Source: Staphylococcus schweitzeri
Lineage (GTDB): Bacteria; Bacillota; Bacilli; Staphylococcales; Staphylococcaceae
Direction of reading: 5' to 3'
DNA length: 64,000 nucleotides
Assembly: GCF_002902405.1 (NCBI RefSeq)
Contig: NZ_PPQS01000051.1
Location: 41,305 to 105,304, forward strand
Of this stretch, positions 1 through 12,045 are shown in pieces. The notes beneath the pieces were generated by a model. The model was not told the origin of the DNA, did no database searches, and saw only the letters and a program-made list of their open reading frames with translations. The translations under genes were made by a program, and so were the position numbers. Each line of letters opens with the position of its first letter. Position 1 is the stretch's first letter.

Positions 1-47
1 AAAGTTTCGAAGATATTGCTGAAGATTTAATAGATTTTGATTTTTAA
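1..47 (+). CDS. mraZ: MraZ, C-terminal end only (partial)
   Basis: The window opens inside a coding frame that reads 14 acidic residues (SFEDIAEDLIDFDF) and stops with TAA at 45-47, directly before rsmH. The position ahead of rsmH-ftsL-pbp1 is where the transcriptional regulator MraZ lies in Firmicute dcw clusters. Only the tail is visible, so the identification rests on context. Confidence 0.75.
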   Translation, partial: SFEDIAEDLIDFDF

Positions 48-62
48 AATGGAGGAATTGAA

Positions 63-998
63 GTGTTTCATCATATCAGCGTTATGTTAAACGAAACCAT
101 TGATTATTTAAATGTAAAAGAAGATGGTGTGTACATTGACTGTACGCTAGGTGGAGCAGGACATGCCCTTTATTTACTAAATCAATTAAATGACGAAGGT
201 AGATTAATAGCAATTGATCAAGATCAAACAGCTATTGATAATGCTAAAGAAGTACTGAAAGATCATTTACACAAAGTGACTTTCGTTCATAGTAACTTTC
301 GTGAATTAACTAACATTTTAAATGACTTAAATATTGAAAAAGTAGACGGAATATACTATGACTTGGGAGTTTCAAGTCCACAATTAGATATTCCTGAGCG
401 AGGGTTCAGCTATCATCATGATGCAACGTTAGATATGCGTATGGATCAAACTCAAGAATTAACGGCATATGACATCGTAAACAATTGGTCATATGAAGCG
501 TTAGTAAAGATTTTTTATCGCTATGGCGAGGAAAAATTTTCAAAACAGATAGCTCGAAGAATCGAAGCACATCGCGAACAACAACCAATAACAACAACAT
601 TAGAATTAGTTGACATTATAAAAGAAGGTATTCCTGCAAAAGCAAGAAGAAAAGGCGGACATCCTGCAAAACGAGTATTTCAAGCACTACGAATTGCAGT
701 AAACGATGAATTGTCAGCTTTTGAAGATTCAATAGAACAAGCGATTGAATTAGTGAAAGTAGACGGCAGGATTTCGGTAATCACTTTCCATTCTTTAGAA
801 GATCGTTTATGCAAACAGGTGTTCCAAGAATATGAAAAAGGTCCAGAGGTACCAAGAGGATTACCAGTTATACCAGAAGCATATACACCTAAGTTAAAGC
901 GTGTTAATCGTAAACCGATTACCGCTACAGAAGAAGATTTAGATGACAATAACAGAGCACGAAGCGCGAAATTACGTGTAGCTGAAATACTTAAATAA
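63..998 (+). CDS. rsmH: 16S rRNA m4C1402 N4-methyltransferase RsmH (MraW)
   Basis: RsmH methylates N4 of C1402 in the decoding centre of 16S rRNA using S-adenosylmethionine. The SAM-binding motif DCTLGGAGH is at residues 26-34, the [11 protein letters not shown] motif follows near residue 100, and the conserved [14 protein letters not shown] block lies near 200. At 311 residues it has the normal family length. The start is GTG at 63, with GGAGG at 51-55 upstream. It sits between mraZ and ftsL, the standard first genes of the dcw cluster, and is probably co-transcribed with them. Confidence 0.96.
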   Translation: MFHHISVMLNETIDYLNVKEDGVYIDCTLGGAGHALYLLNQLNDEGRLIAIDQDQTAIDNAKEVLKDHLHKVTFVHSNFRELTNILNDLNIEKVDGIYYDLGVSSPQLDIPERGFSYHHDATLDMRMDQTQELTAYDIVNNWSYEALVKIFYRYGEEKFSKQIARRIEAHREQQPITTTLELVDIIKEGIPAKARRKGGHPAKRVFQALRIAVNDELSAFEDSIEQAIELVKVDGRISVITFHSLEDRLCKQVFQEYEKGPEVPRGLPVIPEAYTPKLKRVNRKPITATEEDLDDNNRARSAKLRVAEILK

Positions 999-1011
999 GG
1001 AGCAATTTATA

Positions 1012-1413
1012 ATGGCTGTAGAAAAAGTGTACCAACCATATGACGAACAAGTTTATAATAGTATACCGAAGCAACAACCACAAACTAAGCCCGAAAAGAA
1101 GACTGTTTCGAGAAAAGTGGTTGTACAATTAACTAAATTTGAAAAAGTTTTATACATAACTTTGATTACTGTAATTGCTATGTTAAGTATTTATATGCTA
1201 TCTTTAAAAATGGATGCGTATGATACGCGAGGAAAGATTGCAGATTTAGATTATAAAATAGATAAACAATCAAGTGAAAACAGTGCTTTACAATCTGAAA
1301 TCAAAAAGAATTCTTCTTATGAACGCATATACGAAAAGGCTAAGAAACAGGGGATGAGCCTTGAGAACGATAATGTAAAGGTAGTGCGTAGTAATGGCGA
1401 AGCAAAAAATTAA
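1012..1413 (+). CDS. ftsL: Cell division protein FtsL
   Basis: A 133-residue bitopic membrane protein with a cytoplasmic N-terminus rich in Lys and Gln, one transmembrane helix at about residues 46-65, and an extracytoplasmic coiled-coil region (about 75-115). FtsL forms a subcomplex with DivIB/FtsQ and DivIC at the septum. Sequence conservation in this family is low, so the call rests on size, topology, coiled coil and position between rsmH and pbp1. An AAGGAG ribosome site lies just before the ATG. Its 3' end overlaps the start of pbp1 by 20 bases, which suggests translational coupling. Confidence 0.9.
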   Translation: MAVEKVYQPYDEQVYNSIPKQQPQTKPEKKTVSRKVVVQLTKFEKVLYITLITVIAMLSIYMLSLKMDAYDTRGKIADLDYKIDKQSSENSALQSEIKKNSSYERIYEKAKKQGMSLENDNVKVVRSNGEAKN

Positions 1414-3628
1414 AATTAAAAAAAATAAAATAGGGGCAGTCCTACTTGTTGGTTTATTCGGACTGCTCTTTTTTATATTGGTTTTAAGAATTTCATATAT
1501 CATGATTACTGGTCATTCTAATGGTCAAGATTTAGTCATGAAGGCAAACGAAAAGTATTTAGTTAAAAATGCACAACAACCCGAACGGGGTAAGATATAT
1601 GATCGTAATGGTAAAGTGCTAGCAGAAGATGTTGAAAGATATAAACTTGTTGCTGTTGTAGATAAAAAGGCGAGTGCCAATTCTAAAAAACCAAGGCATG
1701 TAGTTGATAAAAAGGAAACAGCTAAGAAATTGTCTACAGTCATTGATATGAAACCGGATGAAATTGAAAAAAGGCTAAGTCAAAAGAAAGTTTTTCAAAT
1801 TGAGTTCGGTCGTAAAGGTACAAATTTAACATATCAGGATAAATTAAAAATAGAGAAAATGAATTTGCCTGGTATTTCTTTACTGCCTGAAACAGAACGG
1901 TTTTATCCAAATGGCAACTTTGCTTCTCACTTAATTGGTATGGCTCAAAAGAATCCAGACACTGGTGAACTAAAAGGTGCACTAGGTGTTGAAAAGATTT
2001 TTGATAGCTACTTAAGTGGTTCAAAAGGTTCGTTAAGATATATCCATGATATTTGGGGTTATATTGCACCTAATACTAAGAAGGAGAAACAACCAAAACG
2101 TGGCGACGATGTTCATTTAACAATTGATTCAAATATACAAGTGTTTGTTGAAGAAGCGCTTGATGGCATGGTTGAAAGATATCGACCAAAAGATTTATTT
2201 GCAGTTGTTATGGATGCTAAAACTGGTGAGATACTAGCATATAGCCAACGACCAACTTTTAATCCAGAAACCGGAAAAGACTTTGGTAAAAAATGGGCTA
2301 ATGACTTATATCAAAACACTTATGAACCTGGATCAACATTCAAATCATTTGGATTAGCTGCTGCTATTCAAGAAGGCGCGTTTGATCCAAATAAAAAATA
2401 TAAATCAGGTCATAGAGATATAATGGGATCTCGTATATCTGACTGGAATAGAGTTGGTTGGGGAGAAATCCCAATGTCACTTGGATTCACTTATTCATCA
2501 AATACTTTAATGATGCATTTACAAGATTTAGTTGGTGCAGACAAAATGAAATCTTGGTATGAACGTTTTGGTTTTGGAAAATCAACTAAAGGTATGTTTG
2601 ATGGTGAAGCGCCAGGACAAATTGGTTGGAGCAATGAATTACAACAAAAAACATCATCATTTGGTCAATCGACAACTGTAACGCCAGCTCAAATGTTACA
2701 AGCGCAATCTGCATTCTTTAATGATGGTAATATGTTAAAACCATGGTTTGTGAACAGCGTTGAAAATCCAGTTAGCAAAAAGCAATTTTATAAAGGTGAA
2801 AAACAAATCGCCGGTAAACCAATTACAAAAGATACTGCTGAAAAGGTAGAAAAACAGTTAGACTTGGTTGTTAATAGTAAGAAAAGTCATGCTGCAAACT
2901 ATCGTATAGAAGGTTATGATATTGAAGGTAAGACTGGTACAGCTCAAGTAGCTGCTCCAAATGGTGGAGGTTATGTTAAAGGTCCAAACCCTTACTTTGT
3001 AAGCTTTATGGGTGATGCCCCTAAGAAAAACCCTAAAGTAATTGTATATGCTGGTATGAGTTTAGCTCAGAAAAATGATCAAGAAGCTTACGAATTAGGT
3101 GTTAGTAAAGCTTTTAAACCTATCATGGAAAATACTTTAAAATATTTAAATGTAGGCAAATCTAAAGACGATACTTCTAAAGCAGAGTTTAGTAAAGTGC
3201 CTGATGTTGAAGGACAAGAAAAACAAAAAGCTATTGATAATGTGAGTGCAAAATCATTAGAACCAGTTACAATTGGTTCAGGTTCACAAATTAAAGCGCA
3301 ATCAGTAAAAGCTGGTAATAAAGTATTGCCACATAGCAAAGTGTTGTTATTAACTGATGGTGACGTAACAATGCCTGATATGACAGGTTGGACTAAGGAA
3401 GATGTTATTGCCTTTGAAAACTTAACAAATATTAAAGTGAATTTAAAAGGTAGTGGTTTCGTATCTCACCAGTCAATCACAAAAGGTCAAAAACTCACTG
3501 AAAAAGACAAAATAGACGTAGAATTTTCATCAGAGAATGTAGACAGCAATTCAACTAATAATTCTGATTCGAAATCAGATGATACAAATAAATCTGACAG
3601 TAAATCTGACAAAGATAAGTCGGAATAA
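1394..3628 (+). CDS. pbp1: Penicillin-binding protein 1, septal transpeptidase with PASTA domains
   Basis: A class B PBP (744 residues) that cross-links septal peptidoglycan. It has an N-terminal membrane anchor at about 13-37, a PBP dimerisation domain, and a transpeptidase domain with all three active-site motifs: STFK with the nucleophile Ser at residue 314, SSN at 368-370 and KTG at 513-515. Two PASTA repeats follow (about 600-715), then a low-complexity Ser/Asp/Lys tail. The gene is also called pbpA. It starts with ATG inside the 3' end of ftsL. Followed by a 290-bp gap before mraY that contains a hairpin. Confidence 0.96.
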   Translation: MAKQKIKIKKNKIGAVLLVGLFGLLFFILVLRISYIMITGHSNGQDLVMKANEKYLVKNAQQPERGKIYDRNGKVLAEDVERYKLVAVVDKKASANSKKPRHVVDKKETAKKLSTVIDMKPDEIEKRLSQKKVFQIEFGRKGTNLTYQDKLKIEKMNLPGISLLPETERFYPNGNFASHLIGMAQKNPDTGELKGALGVEKIFDSYLSGSKGSLRYIHDIWGYIAPNTKKEKQPKRGDDVHLTIDSNIQVFVEEALDGMVERYRPKDLFAVVMDAKTGEILAYSQRPTFNPETGKDFGKKWANDLYQNTYEPGSTFKSFGLAAAIQEGAFDPNKKYKSGHRDIMGSRISDWNRVGWGEIPMSLGFTYSSNTLMMHLQDLVGADKMKSWYERFGFGKSTKGMFDGEAPGQIGWSNELQQKTSSFGQSTTVTPAQMLQAQSAFFNDGNMLKPWFVNSVENPVSKKQFYKGEKQIAGKPITKDTAEKVEKQLDLVVNSKKSHAANYRIEGYDIEGKTGTAQVAAPNGGGYVKGPNPYFVSFMGDAPKKNPKVIVYAGMSLAQKNDQEAYELGVSKAFKPIMENTLKYLNVGKSKDDTSKAEFSKVPDVEGQEKQKAIDNVSAKSLEPVTIGSGSQIKAQSVKAGNKVLPHSKVLLLTDGDVTMPDMTGWTKEDVIAFENLTNIKVNLKGSGFVSHQSITKGQKLTEKDKIDVEFSSENVDSNSTNNSDSKSDDTNKSDSKSDKDKSE

Positions 3629-3756
3629 GGTAAATTGCGGTATTAAATAAAGATAACTTGTCACTATTGAATTGTGATATAGCAATTGATAGGCAAGAAT
3701 AAACAAATTCATTTAATCTTTATTATTTAGCGTTGATAGAGAATTTTAGGGTAGAC

Positions 3757-3808
3757 GAGGTCAGGTTAACTTGTTTGTTATAAACAAACTTTTTATACTG
3801 GCCTCTTA
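3757..3808 (+). terminator. Hairpin in the pbp1-mraY gap, possible partial terminator
   Basis: The 290-bp gap between pbp1 and mraY holds an inner perfect hairpin (GTTTGTT at 3773-3779, AACAAAC at 3783-3789) followed by TTTTT, nested within an outer pair GAGGTCAG (3757-3764) and CTGGCCTC (about 3799-3806). The U-run is inside the outer stem, so either a terminator or an attenuator is possible. A candidate promoter for mraY (TTGTTT at 3848, TAATAT near 3872, 18-bp spacing) lies downstream. Function is inferred. Confidence 0.4.
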
Positions 3809-3918
3809 TACCGTGATGAGATAAATATTTAAAAAATGATAACAACTTTGTTTATTAAATTGAAAAATTGATAATATATTAATGATTAAAAAGTCTGGAT
3901 TAAGAAGAGGAGATAATT

Positions 3919-4884
3919 ATGATTTTTGTATATGCGTTTTTAGCGCTAGTCATCACTTTTGTTTTAGTACCTGTATTAATACCTACATTAAAAAGAATGA
4001 AATTCGGACAGAGTATCCGTGAAGAAGGTCCACAAAGCCACATGAAAAAAACTGGAACACCAACAATGGGTGGCCTAACATTTTTATTAAGTATTGTGAT
4101 AACGTCGTTGATTGCAATTGTTTTTGTTAATGATTCAAATCCGATTTTATTATTGCTATTTGTGACAATTGGATTTGGCTTAATTGGCTTTATTGATGAT
4201 TACATCATTGTTGTTAAAAAGAATAACCAAGGTTTAACAAGTAAACAGAAATTTTTAGCGCAAATTGGAATAGCAATTATTTTCTTTGTTTTAAGTAATG
4301 TATTTCATTTGGTGAATTTTTCAACAAATATACATATTCCATTTACAAACGTAGCAATTCCATTATCTTTTGCTTATGTTATCTTTATTGTATTTTGGCA
4401 AGTTGGATTTTCTAATGCAGTAAATTTAACTGATGGATTAGACGGATTAGCTACTGGCTTATCAATTATAGGTTTTACAATATATGCAATTATGAGTTTT
4501 GTATTAGGTGAAACGGCAATTGGTATTTTCTGTATTATTATGTTGTTCGCACTTTTAGGGTTTTTACCATATAACATTAATCCGGCAAAAGTGTTTATGG
4601 GTGATACGGGGAGTTTAGCATTAGGTGGTATTTTTGCTACAATTTCAATCATGTTAAATCAAGAGTTATCATTAATTTTTATAGGACTTGTATTTGTTAT
4701 TGAAACTTTATCGGTAATGTTACAAGTAGCTAGCTTTAAGCTTACTGGAAAACGTATATTTAAAATGAGCCCGATTCATCATCATTTTGAGTTGATTGGT
4801 TGGAGTGAATGGAAAGTTGTTACAGTATTTTGGACGGTAGGTTTAATTTCAGGTTTAATCGGATTATGGATTGGAGTGCATTAA
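3919..4884 (+). CDS. mraY: Phospho-N-acetylmuramoyl-pentapeptide transferase MraY
   Basis: An integral membrane enzyme of 321 residues with about ten hydrophobic helices. It transfers phospho-MurNAc-pentapeptide from UDP to undecaprenyl phosphate, making lipid I. Conserved motifs are present: DD at 93-94, [12 protein letters not shown] at 169-180, FMGDTGS with Asp229, and the HHH motif at 287-289. The start is ATG with an AGGAG site. The stop lies two bases before the murD start, so the two genes are tightly coupled. Confidence 0.97.
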   Translation: MIFVYAFLALVITFVLVPVLIPTLKRMKFGQSIREEGPQSHMKKTGTPTMGGLTFLLSIVITSLIAIVFVNDSNPILLLLFVTIGFGLIGFIDDYIIVVKKNNQGLTSKQKFLAQIGIAIIFFVLSNVFHLVNFSTNIHIPFTNVAIPLSFAYVIFIVFWQVGFSNAVNLTDGLDGLATGLSIIGFTIYAIMSFVLGETAIGIFCIIMLFALLGFLPYNINPAKVFMGDTGSLALGGIFATISIMLNQELSLIFIGLVFVIETLSVMLQVASFKLTGKRIFKMSPIHHHFELIGWSEWKVVTVFWTVGLISGLIGLWIGVH

Positions 4885-4885
4885 T

Positions 4886-6235
4886 ATGCTCAATTATACA
4901 GGTTTGGAAAATGAAAATGTATTAGTAGTAGGTCTTGCAAAAAGTGGATATGAGTCAGCTAAATTATTAAGTAAGTTGGGCGCGAATGTAACGGTAAATG
5001 ATGGTAAAGATTTATCGCAAGATGCACATGCTAAAGATTTAGAATCAATGGGGATTAAAGTCGTTAGTGGTAGCCATCCATTATCATTACTAGACAATGA
5101 ACCAATTGTTGTTAAAAATCCTGGTATACCATATACCGTTTCTATTATTGATGAAGCTGTGAAAAGGAATTTGAAAATATTAACTGAAGTAGAATTGAGT
5201 TATTTAATTTCAGAAGCGCCAATCATAGCAGTGACAGGTACTAACGGAAAAACAACAGTCACTTCTCTTATAGGAGATATGTTTAAAAAAAGTCGCTTAA
5301 CAGGTAGACTTTCAGGAAATATTGGGTATGTGGCATCAAAAGTTGCGCAAGAAGTAAAACCGTCAGACTATTTGATTACTGAACTGTCATCATTTCAATT
5401 ACTAGGTATTGAAAAATATAGACCGCATATCGCTATTATTACTAATATTTTCTCAGCTCATTTAGATTACCATGAAAATTTGGGAAATTATCAAAATGCT
5501 AAAAAGCAAATTTATAAAAATCAAACTAAGGATGATTTTCTAATTTGTAATTATCATCAAAGACAAGTCATAGAATCAGAAGGTTTAAAAGCTAAAACGT
5601 TATATTTTTCAACGCAACAAGAAGTTGATGGTATTTATATAAAAGATGGCTTTATCGTATATAAAGGAATTCGAATCATAAACACAGAAGATTTAGTATT
5701 ACCAGGAGAACATAACTTAGAAAATATTTTGGCTGCGGTACTTGCTTGTATTTTAGCAGGGGTGCCTATCAAAGCGATTATTGATAGTTTGACTACTTTT
5801 TCAGGAATTGAACATCGATTACAGTACATTGGTACAAACAGAACGAATAAGTATTATAATGACTCAAAAGCTACTAATACACTTGCAACACAATTTGCTT
5901 TGAATTCTTTTAATCAACCAATCATTTGGTTATGTGGCGGATTAGATAGAGGTAATGAATTTGATGAACTTATTCCTTACATGGAAAATGTTCGCGTAAT
6001 GGTTGTATTCGGACAAACAAAAGATAAGTTTGCTAAACTAGGTAATAGTCAAGGGAAATCGGTCATTGAAGCAAACAACGTCGAAGATGCTGTTGATAAA
6101 GTGCAAGATATTATTGAACCAAATGATGTAGTTCTGTTATCTCCAGCTTGTGCAAGTTGGGATCAATATAGTACTTTTGAAGAGCGTGGAGAGAAATTTA
6201 TTGAAAGATTCCGTGCCCATTTGCCATCTTATTAA
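4886..6235 (+). CDS. murD: UDP-N-acetylmuramoylalanine--D-glutamate ligase MurD
   Basis: A cytoplasmic Mur ligase (449 residues) that adds D-Glu to UDP-MurNAc-L-Ala with ATP. A Rossmann-like N-terminal motif is seen at VVGLAKSG (14-21), the ATP-binding GTNGKTT at 118-124, and the typical Mur ligase C-terminal domain with [10 protein letters not shown] near the end. A longer frame opens at TTG 4871, inside mraY, but ATG 4886 gives the normal family length and is preceded by GGAG at about 4873-4876, so I use it. Next gene divIB follows after 15 bases. Confidence 0.96.
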   Translation: MLNYTGLENENVLVVGLAKSGYESAKLLSKLGANVTVNDGKDLSQDAHAKDLESMGIKVVSGSHPLSLLDNEPIVVKNPGIPYTVSIIDEAVKRNLKILTEVELSYLISEAPIIAVTGTNGKTTVTSLIGDMFKKSRLTGRLSGNIGYVASKVAQEVKPSDYLITELSSFQLLGIEKYRPHIAIITNIFSAHLDYHENLGNYQNAKKQIYKNQTKDDFLICNYHQRQVIESEGLKAKTLYFSTQQEVDGIYIKDGFIVYKGIRIINTEDLVLPGEHNLENILAAVLACILAGVPIKAIIDSLTTFSGIEHRLQYIGTNRTNKYYNDSKATNTLATQFALNSFNQPIIWLCGGLDRGNEFDELIPYMENVRVMVVFGQTKDKFAKLGNSQGKSVIEANNVEDAVDKVQDIIEPNDVVLLSPACASWDQYSTFEERGEKFIERFRAHLPSY

Positions 6236-6250
6236 AGGGTGTGAGTATTG

Positions 6251-7588
6251 ATGGATGATAAAACGAAGAATGATCAGCAAGAGCCAAATGAAGATAAAGA
6301 TGAATTAGAACTATTTACTAGAAATACATCTAAGAAAAGAAGACAAAGAAAAAGGTCTGAAGCTACACGATTATTTGATCAAAATGCAAAAGATAAATCG
6401 CAACAAGCAGAGTTTGATGAAGACATATATTTAATAAATAAGGATTTTAAGAAAGATAACCACGATAATAGTGAAAATAATCAATCGCATGATTATCTAA
6501 GTGATGCTGAATATGATAGGAGTTCAAAATTAACTAATCAAGTTTATAATTCGAATCAAGAGGATGAACATTTAAGTGATTCTGATAAATTTGGAGATGC
6601 CTCTAATATCGAACAGTCAAACGATGAAAATCAACAAAGTGATGACGTTAATTCGGAAGAAAAAGTTGATGCTAGTGACCCAAACGGGGACAAGGGAAAA
6701 CGTAAGAGTAAAGTTACTCAATTAAAACCTTTAACACTTGATGAAAAGCGGAAGTTAAGACGTAAAAGACAGAAGAGAATTCAATACAGCATTATAACTA
6801 TTTTAGTATTATTAATTGCAGTTATTTTAATTTATATGTTTTCACCGCTTAGTAAAATTTCGCATGTAAATATAAATGGCAATAATCATGTTAGTACCTC
6901 GAAAATTAATAAAATTTTAGATGTAAAAAGTGATTCAAGGATGTATACATTTAGTAAGAAAAATGCAATTAATGATCTGGAACAAGACCCTTTAATTAAA
7001 AGTGTTGATATACACAAAAAATTGCCGAATACTTTAAATGTAAACATAACAGAAAATGAAATTATCGCTTTAGTAAAATATAAAGGTAAATATTTACCTT
7101 TATTAGAAAACGGGAAATTGCTTAAGAATTCAAATGATGTCAAAATTAATGATGCACCTGTAATGGATGGTTTTAGTGGAACAAAAGAAGATGATATGAT
7201 TAAAGCGTTGTCTGATATGAAACCAGAAGTAAGACGGTATATTGCAGAGGTTAGTTATGCACCAAGTAAAAATAAGCAAAGTAGAATAGAATTATATACA
7301 ACTGACGGTCTTCAAGTTGTCGGTGATATTTCAACAATTGCTGATAAAATGAAATATTACCCACAAATGTCACAATCGTTATCAAGAGATAGTTCTGGTA
7401 AGTTAAAAACACGCGGTTACATAGATTTATCAGTAGGCGCATCATTCATACCTTACCGAGGTAATACTTCAAATCAATCAGAAAGCGATAAAAATGTGAC
7501 TAAATCATCTCAAGAGGAAAATCAAGCAAAAGAAGAATTACAAAGTGTTTTAAACAAAATTAACAAGCAATCAAGTAAGAATAATTAA
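6251..7588 (+). CDS. divIB: Cell division protein DivIB/FtsQ
   Basis: A 445-residue bitopic division protein. The first 178 residues form a long hydrophilic cytoplasmic region, very rich in Asp, Glu, Asn, Ser and Lys, followed by a transmembrane helix at about 179-197. Next comes an extracellular POTRA domain (starting SKISHVNINGNNHVS) and the beta domain, then a disordered Ser/Asn/Gln tail. DivIB works with FtsL and DivIC in the divisome. ATG 6251 is chosen over TTG 6248 because GGGTGTGAG lies at suitable spacing. The cytoplasmic segment differs strongly from the S. aureus protein as I recall it (see findings). Confidence 0.94.
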   Translation: MDDKTKNDQQEPNEDKDELELFTRNTSKKRRQRKRSEATRLFDQNAKDKSQQAEFDEDIYLINKDFKKDNHDNSENNQSHDYLSDAEYDRSSKLTNQVYNSNQEDEHLSDSDKFGDASNIEQSNDENQQSDDVNSEEKVDASDPNGDKGKRKSKVTQLKPLTLDEKRKLRRKRQKRIQYSIITILVLLIAVILIYMFSPLSKISHVNINGNNHVSTSKINKILDVKSDSRMYTFSKKNAINDLEQDPLIKSVDIHKKLPNTLNVNITENEIIALVKYKGKYLPLLENGKLLKNSNDVKINDAPVMDGFSGTKEDDMIKALSDMKPEVRRYIAEVSYAPSKNKQSRIELYTTDGLQVVGDISTIADKMKYYPQMSQSLSRDSSGKLKTRGYIDLSVGASFIPYRGNTSNQSESDKNVTKSSQEENQAKEELQSVLNKINKQSSKNN

Positions 7589-7604
7589 AAAATTTTGATA
7601 TTGT

Positions 7605-7664
7605 CTATGTTTATAGTTCACAAGCCATTCAACGTATTGTAAACTAAACATAGTGTATTTTTTA
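7605..7664 (+). terminator. Hairpin plus U-run between divIB and ftsA
   Basis: CTATGTTTA (7605-7613) is complementary to TAAACATAG (7645-7653). Further pairing is possible inside the arm, and TGTATTTTTT follows. It resembles a terminator or attenuator inside the dcw cluster, which would lower or separate ftsA-ftsZ transcription from the upstream genes. Confidence 0.5.
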
Positions 7665-7671
7665 ATAGTAA

Positions 7672-9099
<1,428 letters not shown>

Positions 9100-9131
9100 T
9101 TATTGGCCAATAAAACTAGGAGGAAATTTAA

Positions 9132-10304
9132 ATGTTAGAATTTGAACAAGGATTTAATCATTTAGCGACTTTAAAGGTCATTGGTGTAGGTGGCGGCGGT
9201 AATAACGCTGTAAACCGAATGATTGACCACGGAATGAATAATGTTGAATTTATCGCTATCAACACAGACGGTCAAGCTTTAAACTTATCTAAAGCTGAAT
9301 CTAAAATCCAAATCGGTGAGAAATTAACACGTGGTTTAGGTGCAGGTGCTAATCCTGAAATTGGTAAAAAAGCTGCCGAAGAATCTCGTGAGCAAATTGA
9401 AGATGCAATTCAAGGTGCAGATATGGTATTCGTTACTTCTGGTATGGGTGGCGGAACTGGTACTGGTGCGGCACCAGTTGTAGCTAAAATTGCAAAAGAG
9501 ATGGGTGCATTAACAGTCGGTGTTGTAACTCGACCTTTCAGCTTTGAAGGACGTAAACGTCAAACTCAAGCTGCTGCTGGAGTAGAAGCTATGAAAGCTG
9601 CTGTTGACACATTAATCGTAATTCCAAACGACCGTTTATTAGACATCGTTGACAAATCTACACCTATGATGGAAGCATTTAAAGAGGCTGACAATGTGTT
9701 ACGCCAAGGTGTACAAGGTATTTCAGATTTAATCGCTGTTTCTGGTGAAGTTAACTTAGACTTTGCAGACGTTAAGACAATCATGTCTAACCAAGGCTCA
9801 GCATTAATGGGTATTGGTGTATCATCTGGTGAAAACAGAGCAGTAGAAGCAGCTAAAAAAGCAATTTCTTCTCCATTACTTGAAACATCTATCGTTGGTG
9901 CGCAAGGTGTGCTTATGAACATTACTGGTGGCGAATCATTGTCATTATTCGAAGCACAAGAAGCTGCTGATATCGTTCAAGATGCTGCTGATGAAGATGT
10001 AAACATGATTTTTGGTACGGTAATCAATCCTGAATTACAAGACGAAATTGTTGTTACAGTTATCGCAACTGGCTTTGATGACAAACCAACTTCACATGGT
10101 CGTAAATCAGGCAGTACTGGATTTGGAACTAGCGTAAATACTTCTAGCAATGCAACTTCTAAAGATGAATCATTCACTTCAAATTCATCAAATGCACAAG
10201 CAACTGATAGTGTAAGTGAAAGAACACATACAACTAAAGAAGATGATATTCCTAGCTTCATTAGAAATAGAGAAGAAAGACGTTCAAGAAGAACAAGACG
10301 TTAA
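9132..10304 (+). CDS. ftsZ: Cell division GTPase FtsZ
   Basis: A tubulin-like GTPase (390 residues) that polymerises into the Z ring. It shows the N-terminal [13 protein letters not shown] loop, the tubulin signature [10 protein letters not shown] near 104-113, and the T7 loop [11 protein letters not shown] near 208. The C-terminal linker is rich in Ser, Thr and Asn. The conserved [10 protein letters not shown] peptide for FtsA/SepF binding is followed by a basic Arg-rich tail. AGGAGG lies at the right distance from the ATG. A strong terminator follows, marking the end of the dcw transcript. Confidence 0.98.
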
Positions 10305-10335
10305 TCGGTTAATATATACACAAATAATTCAACAC

Positions 10336-10368
10336 AAATCATCAGATAATATATCTGATGATTTTTTT
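10336..10368 (+). terminator. Rho-independent terminator after ftsZ
   Basis: A perfect 13-bp stem (AAATCATCAGATA at 10336-10348 with its complement at 10352-10364), a three-base loop and a run of T. It closes the dcw cluster. The rest of the gap up to 10561 shows only AT-rich sequence with no promoter I can place with confidence. Confidence 0.92.
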
Positions 10369-10561
10369 ACTAATTTTTAGAACATGTAGAAGGACATTTA
10401 AGTTTTTCGAAGTCATTAAAAGTGTTTAAGTATCGTGTCAAAATTAAGTCAAAAATTATTGGCACAACATTTTAACTTTAAACATAAATGTTATATTATA
10501 TAATTATTAACTTTGTACAGTTAGACGAAGATAATTTAAATGAAATGATGGTGACGATCAA

Positions 10562-11353
10562 GTGAATGATAATTTTAAAAAGCAACCGCATCATTTAATA
10601 TATGAAGAATTATTACAACAAGGTATTACTCTAGGTATTACAACTAGAGGCGATGGTTTAAGTGACTATCCTAAAAATGCTTTTAATATGGCGAGATATA
10701 TTGATGATCGCCCATATAATATTACTCAACATCAATTGCAATTAGCTGAAGAAATTGCGTTTGATAGAAAAAATTGGGTGTTTCCCATTCAAACACATGA
10801 AAATAAAGTCGCTTGTATTACAAAGGATGATATAGGCACAAATATAGACACTTTAACTGATGCGCTTCATGGTATTGATGCGATGTACACATATGATAGT
10901 AATGTCTTATTAACGATGTGTTATGCAGACTGTGTGCCAGTATATTTTTATAGTACAAAACATCATTTTATTGCATTGGCCCATGCAGGGTGGCGTGGTA
11001 CCTATACTGAAATTGTAAAAGAAGTGCTAAAACATGTGAACTTTGATTTGAAAGACTTACATGTCGTTATTGGACCATCTACATCATCAAGTTATGAAAT
11101 TAATGATGATATTAAAAATAAATTTGAAACATTGCCAATTGATAGTGCAAACTATATTGAAACTAGGGGACGAGATCGTCATGGTATTGATTTGAAAAAA
11201 GCCAATGCTGCATTATTAAATTATTATGGTGTTCCTAAAGAAAATATTTATACGACAGCGTATGCTACATCTGAACATTTAGAATTATTTTTCTCTTATC
11301 GATTAGAAAAAGGTCAAACAGGACGCATGTTAGCATTCATTGGTCAACAGTAA
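10562..11353 (+). CDS. pgeF: Peptidoglycan editing factor PgeF / YfiH-family Cu-oxidoreductase-like protein
   Basis: 263-residue member of the YlmD/YfiH (multicopper polyphenol oxidase, DUF152) family. The conserved metal-site pattern is visible: QTHENKV near residue 79, [11 protein letters not shown] near 120-130 and AHAGWRGT near 140. Members have been assigned purine nucleoside phosphorylase activity, and in E. coli a role in cleaving misincorporated muropeptides, so the exact substrate here is not known. GTG 10562 is the start, with GGTGA upstream. It begins the ylm gene group, with yggS following after 17 bases. Confidence 0.88.
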   Translation: MNDNFKKQPHHLIYEELLQQGITLGITTRGDGLSDYPKNAFNMARYIDDRPYNITQHQLQLAEEIAFDRKNWVFPIQTHENKVACITKDDIGTNIDTLTDALHGIDAMYTYDSNVLLTMCYADCVPVYFYSTKHHFIALAHAGWRGTYTEIVKEVLKHVNFDLKDLHVVIGPSTSSSYEINDDIKNKFETLPIDSANYIETRGRDRHGIDLKKANAALLNYYGVPKENIYTTAYATSEHLELFFSYRLEKGQTGRMLAFIGQQ

Positions 11354-11370
11354 ACAAGGAGGAGATATGC

Positions 11371-12045
11371 TTGCGTGTGAAAGATAATTTACAACAAATC
11401 TCAACACAAATTAATGACAAAAGTGAAAAAAATAATTTTTCAACAAAACCAAACGTGATTGCAGTCACAAAATATGTTACAATAGAGCGAGCTAAAGAAG
11501 CGTATGAGGCTGGAATAAGACATTTTGGTGAGAATAGATTGGAAGGCTTTTTTCAAAAGAAAGAAGCATTACCATCAGATACGGTGATTCATTTTATAGG
11601 ATCATTACAATCTCGAAAAGTTAAGGACGTTATAAACGACGTAGATTATTTCCATGCTTTAGATCGATTGAGCTTAGCCAAAGAAATTAACAAACGGGCA
11701 GAACATAAAATTAAATGTTTCTTGCAAGTGAACGTTTCGGGAGAAGCTTCTAAACATGGTATTGCTTTAGAAGATGTTGATCAGTTTATAGATGATCTTA
11801 AAAAATATGACAAAATCGAAATTGTAGGTTTAATGACGATGGCACCATTGACAGATGATGAAGCATATATTAGATCGTTATTTAAACAGTTACGTTTGAA
11901 AAAAGAAGAAATACAACGACTCAATTTAGAATATGCGCCTTGTGATGAATTATCAATGGGAATGAGTAATGACTATCTTATTGCAGTTGAAGAAGGTGCC
12001 ACGTTTGTTAGAATTGGGACTAAACTTGTAGGAGAAGAGGAGTGA
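11371..12045 (+). CDS. yggS: YggS/YlmE-family pyridoxal phosphate homeostasis protein
   Basis: A single-domain alanine-racemase-fold protein of 224 residues that binds PLP and helps control free vitamin B6 pools. The lysine motif VIAVTKY (about 29-35) that carries PLP is present, as are HFGENR near 52, FIGSLQSRK near 75, and the C-terminal [23 protein letters not shown]. The start is TTG at 11371, preceded by AAGGAGGAG; an ATG five bases upstream is out of frame and quickly stops. Its stop overlaps the sepF start (GTGA), indicating coupled translation. Confidence 0.93.

Noticed and set aside
1740..2069. Minus-strand open frame of 109 codons inside pbp1
   Set aside because: Fully inside a conserved gene on the other strand, no ribosome site, composition is the shadow of PBP1 coding sequence.
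4871..4885. TTG start for MurD inside mraY
   Set aside because: It adds five unconserved residues and overlaps the GGAG ribosome site used by ATG 4886.
9566..9922. Minus-strand open frame of 118 codons inside ftsZ
   Set aside because: Shadow of ftsZ. Its length follows from codon bias of a highly expressed gene; there is no start signal.
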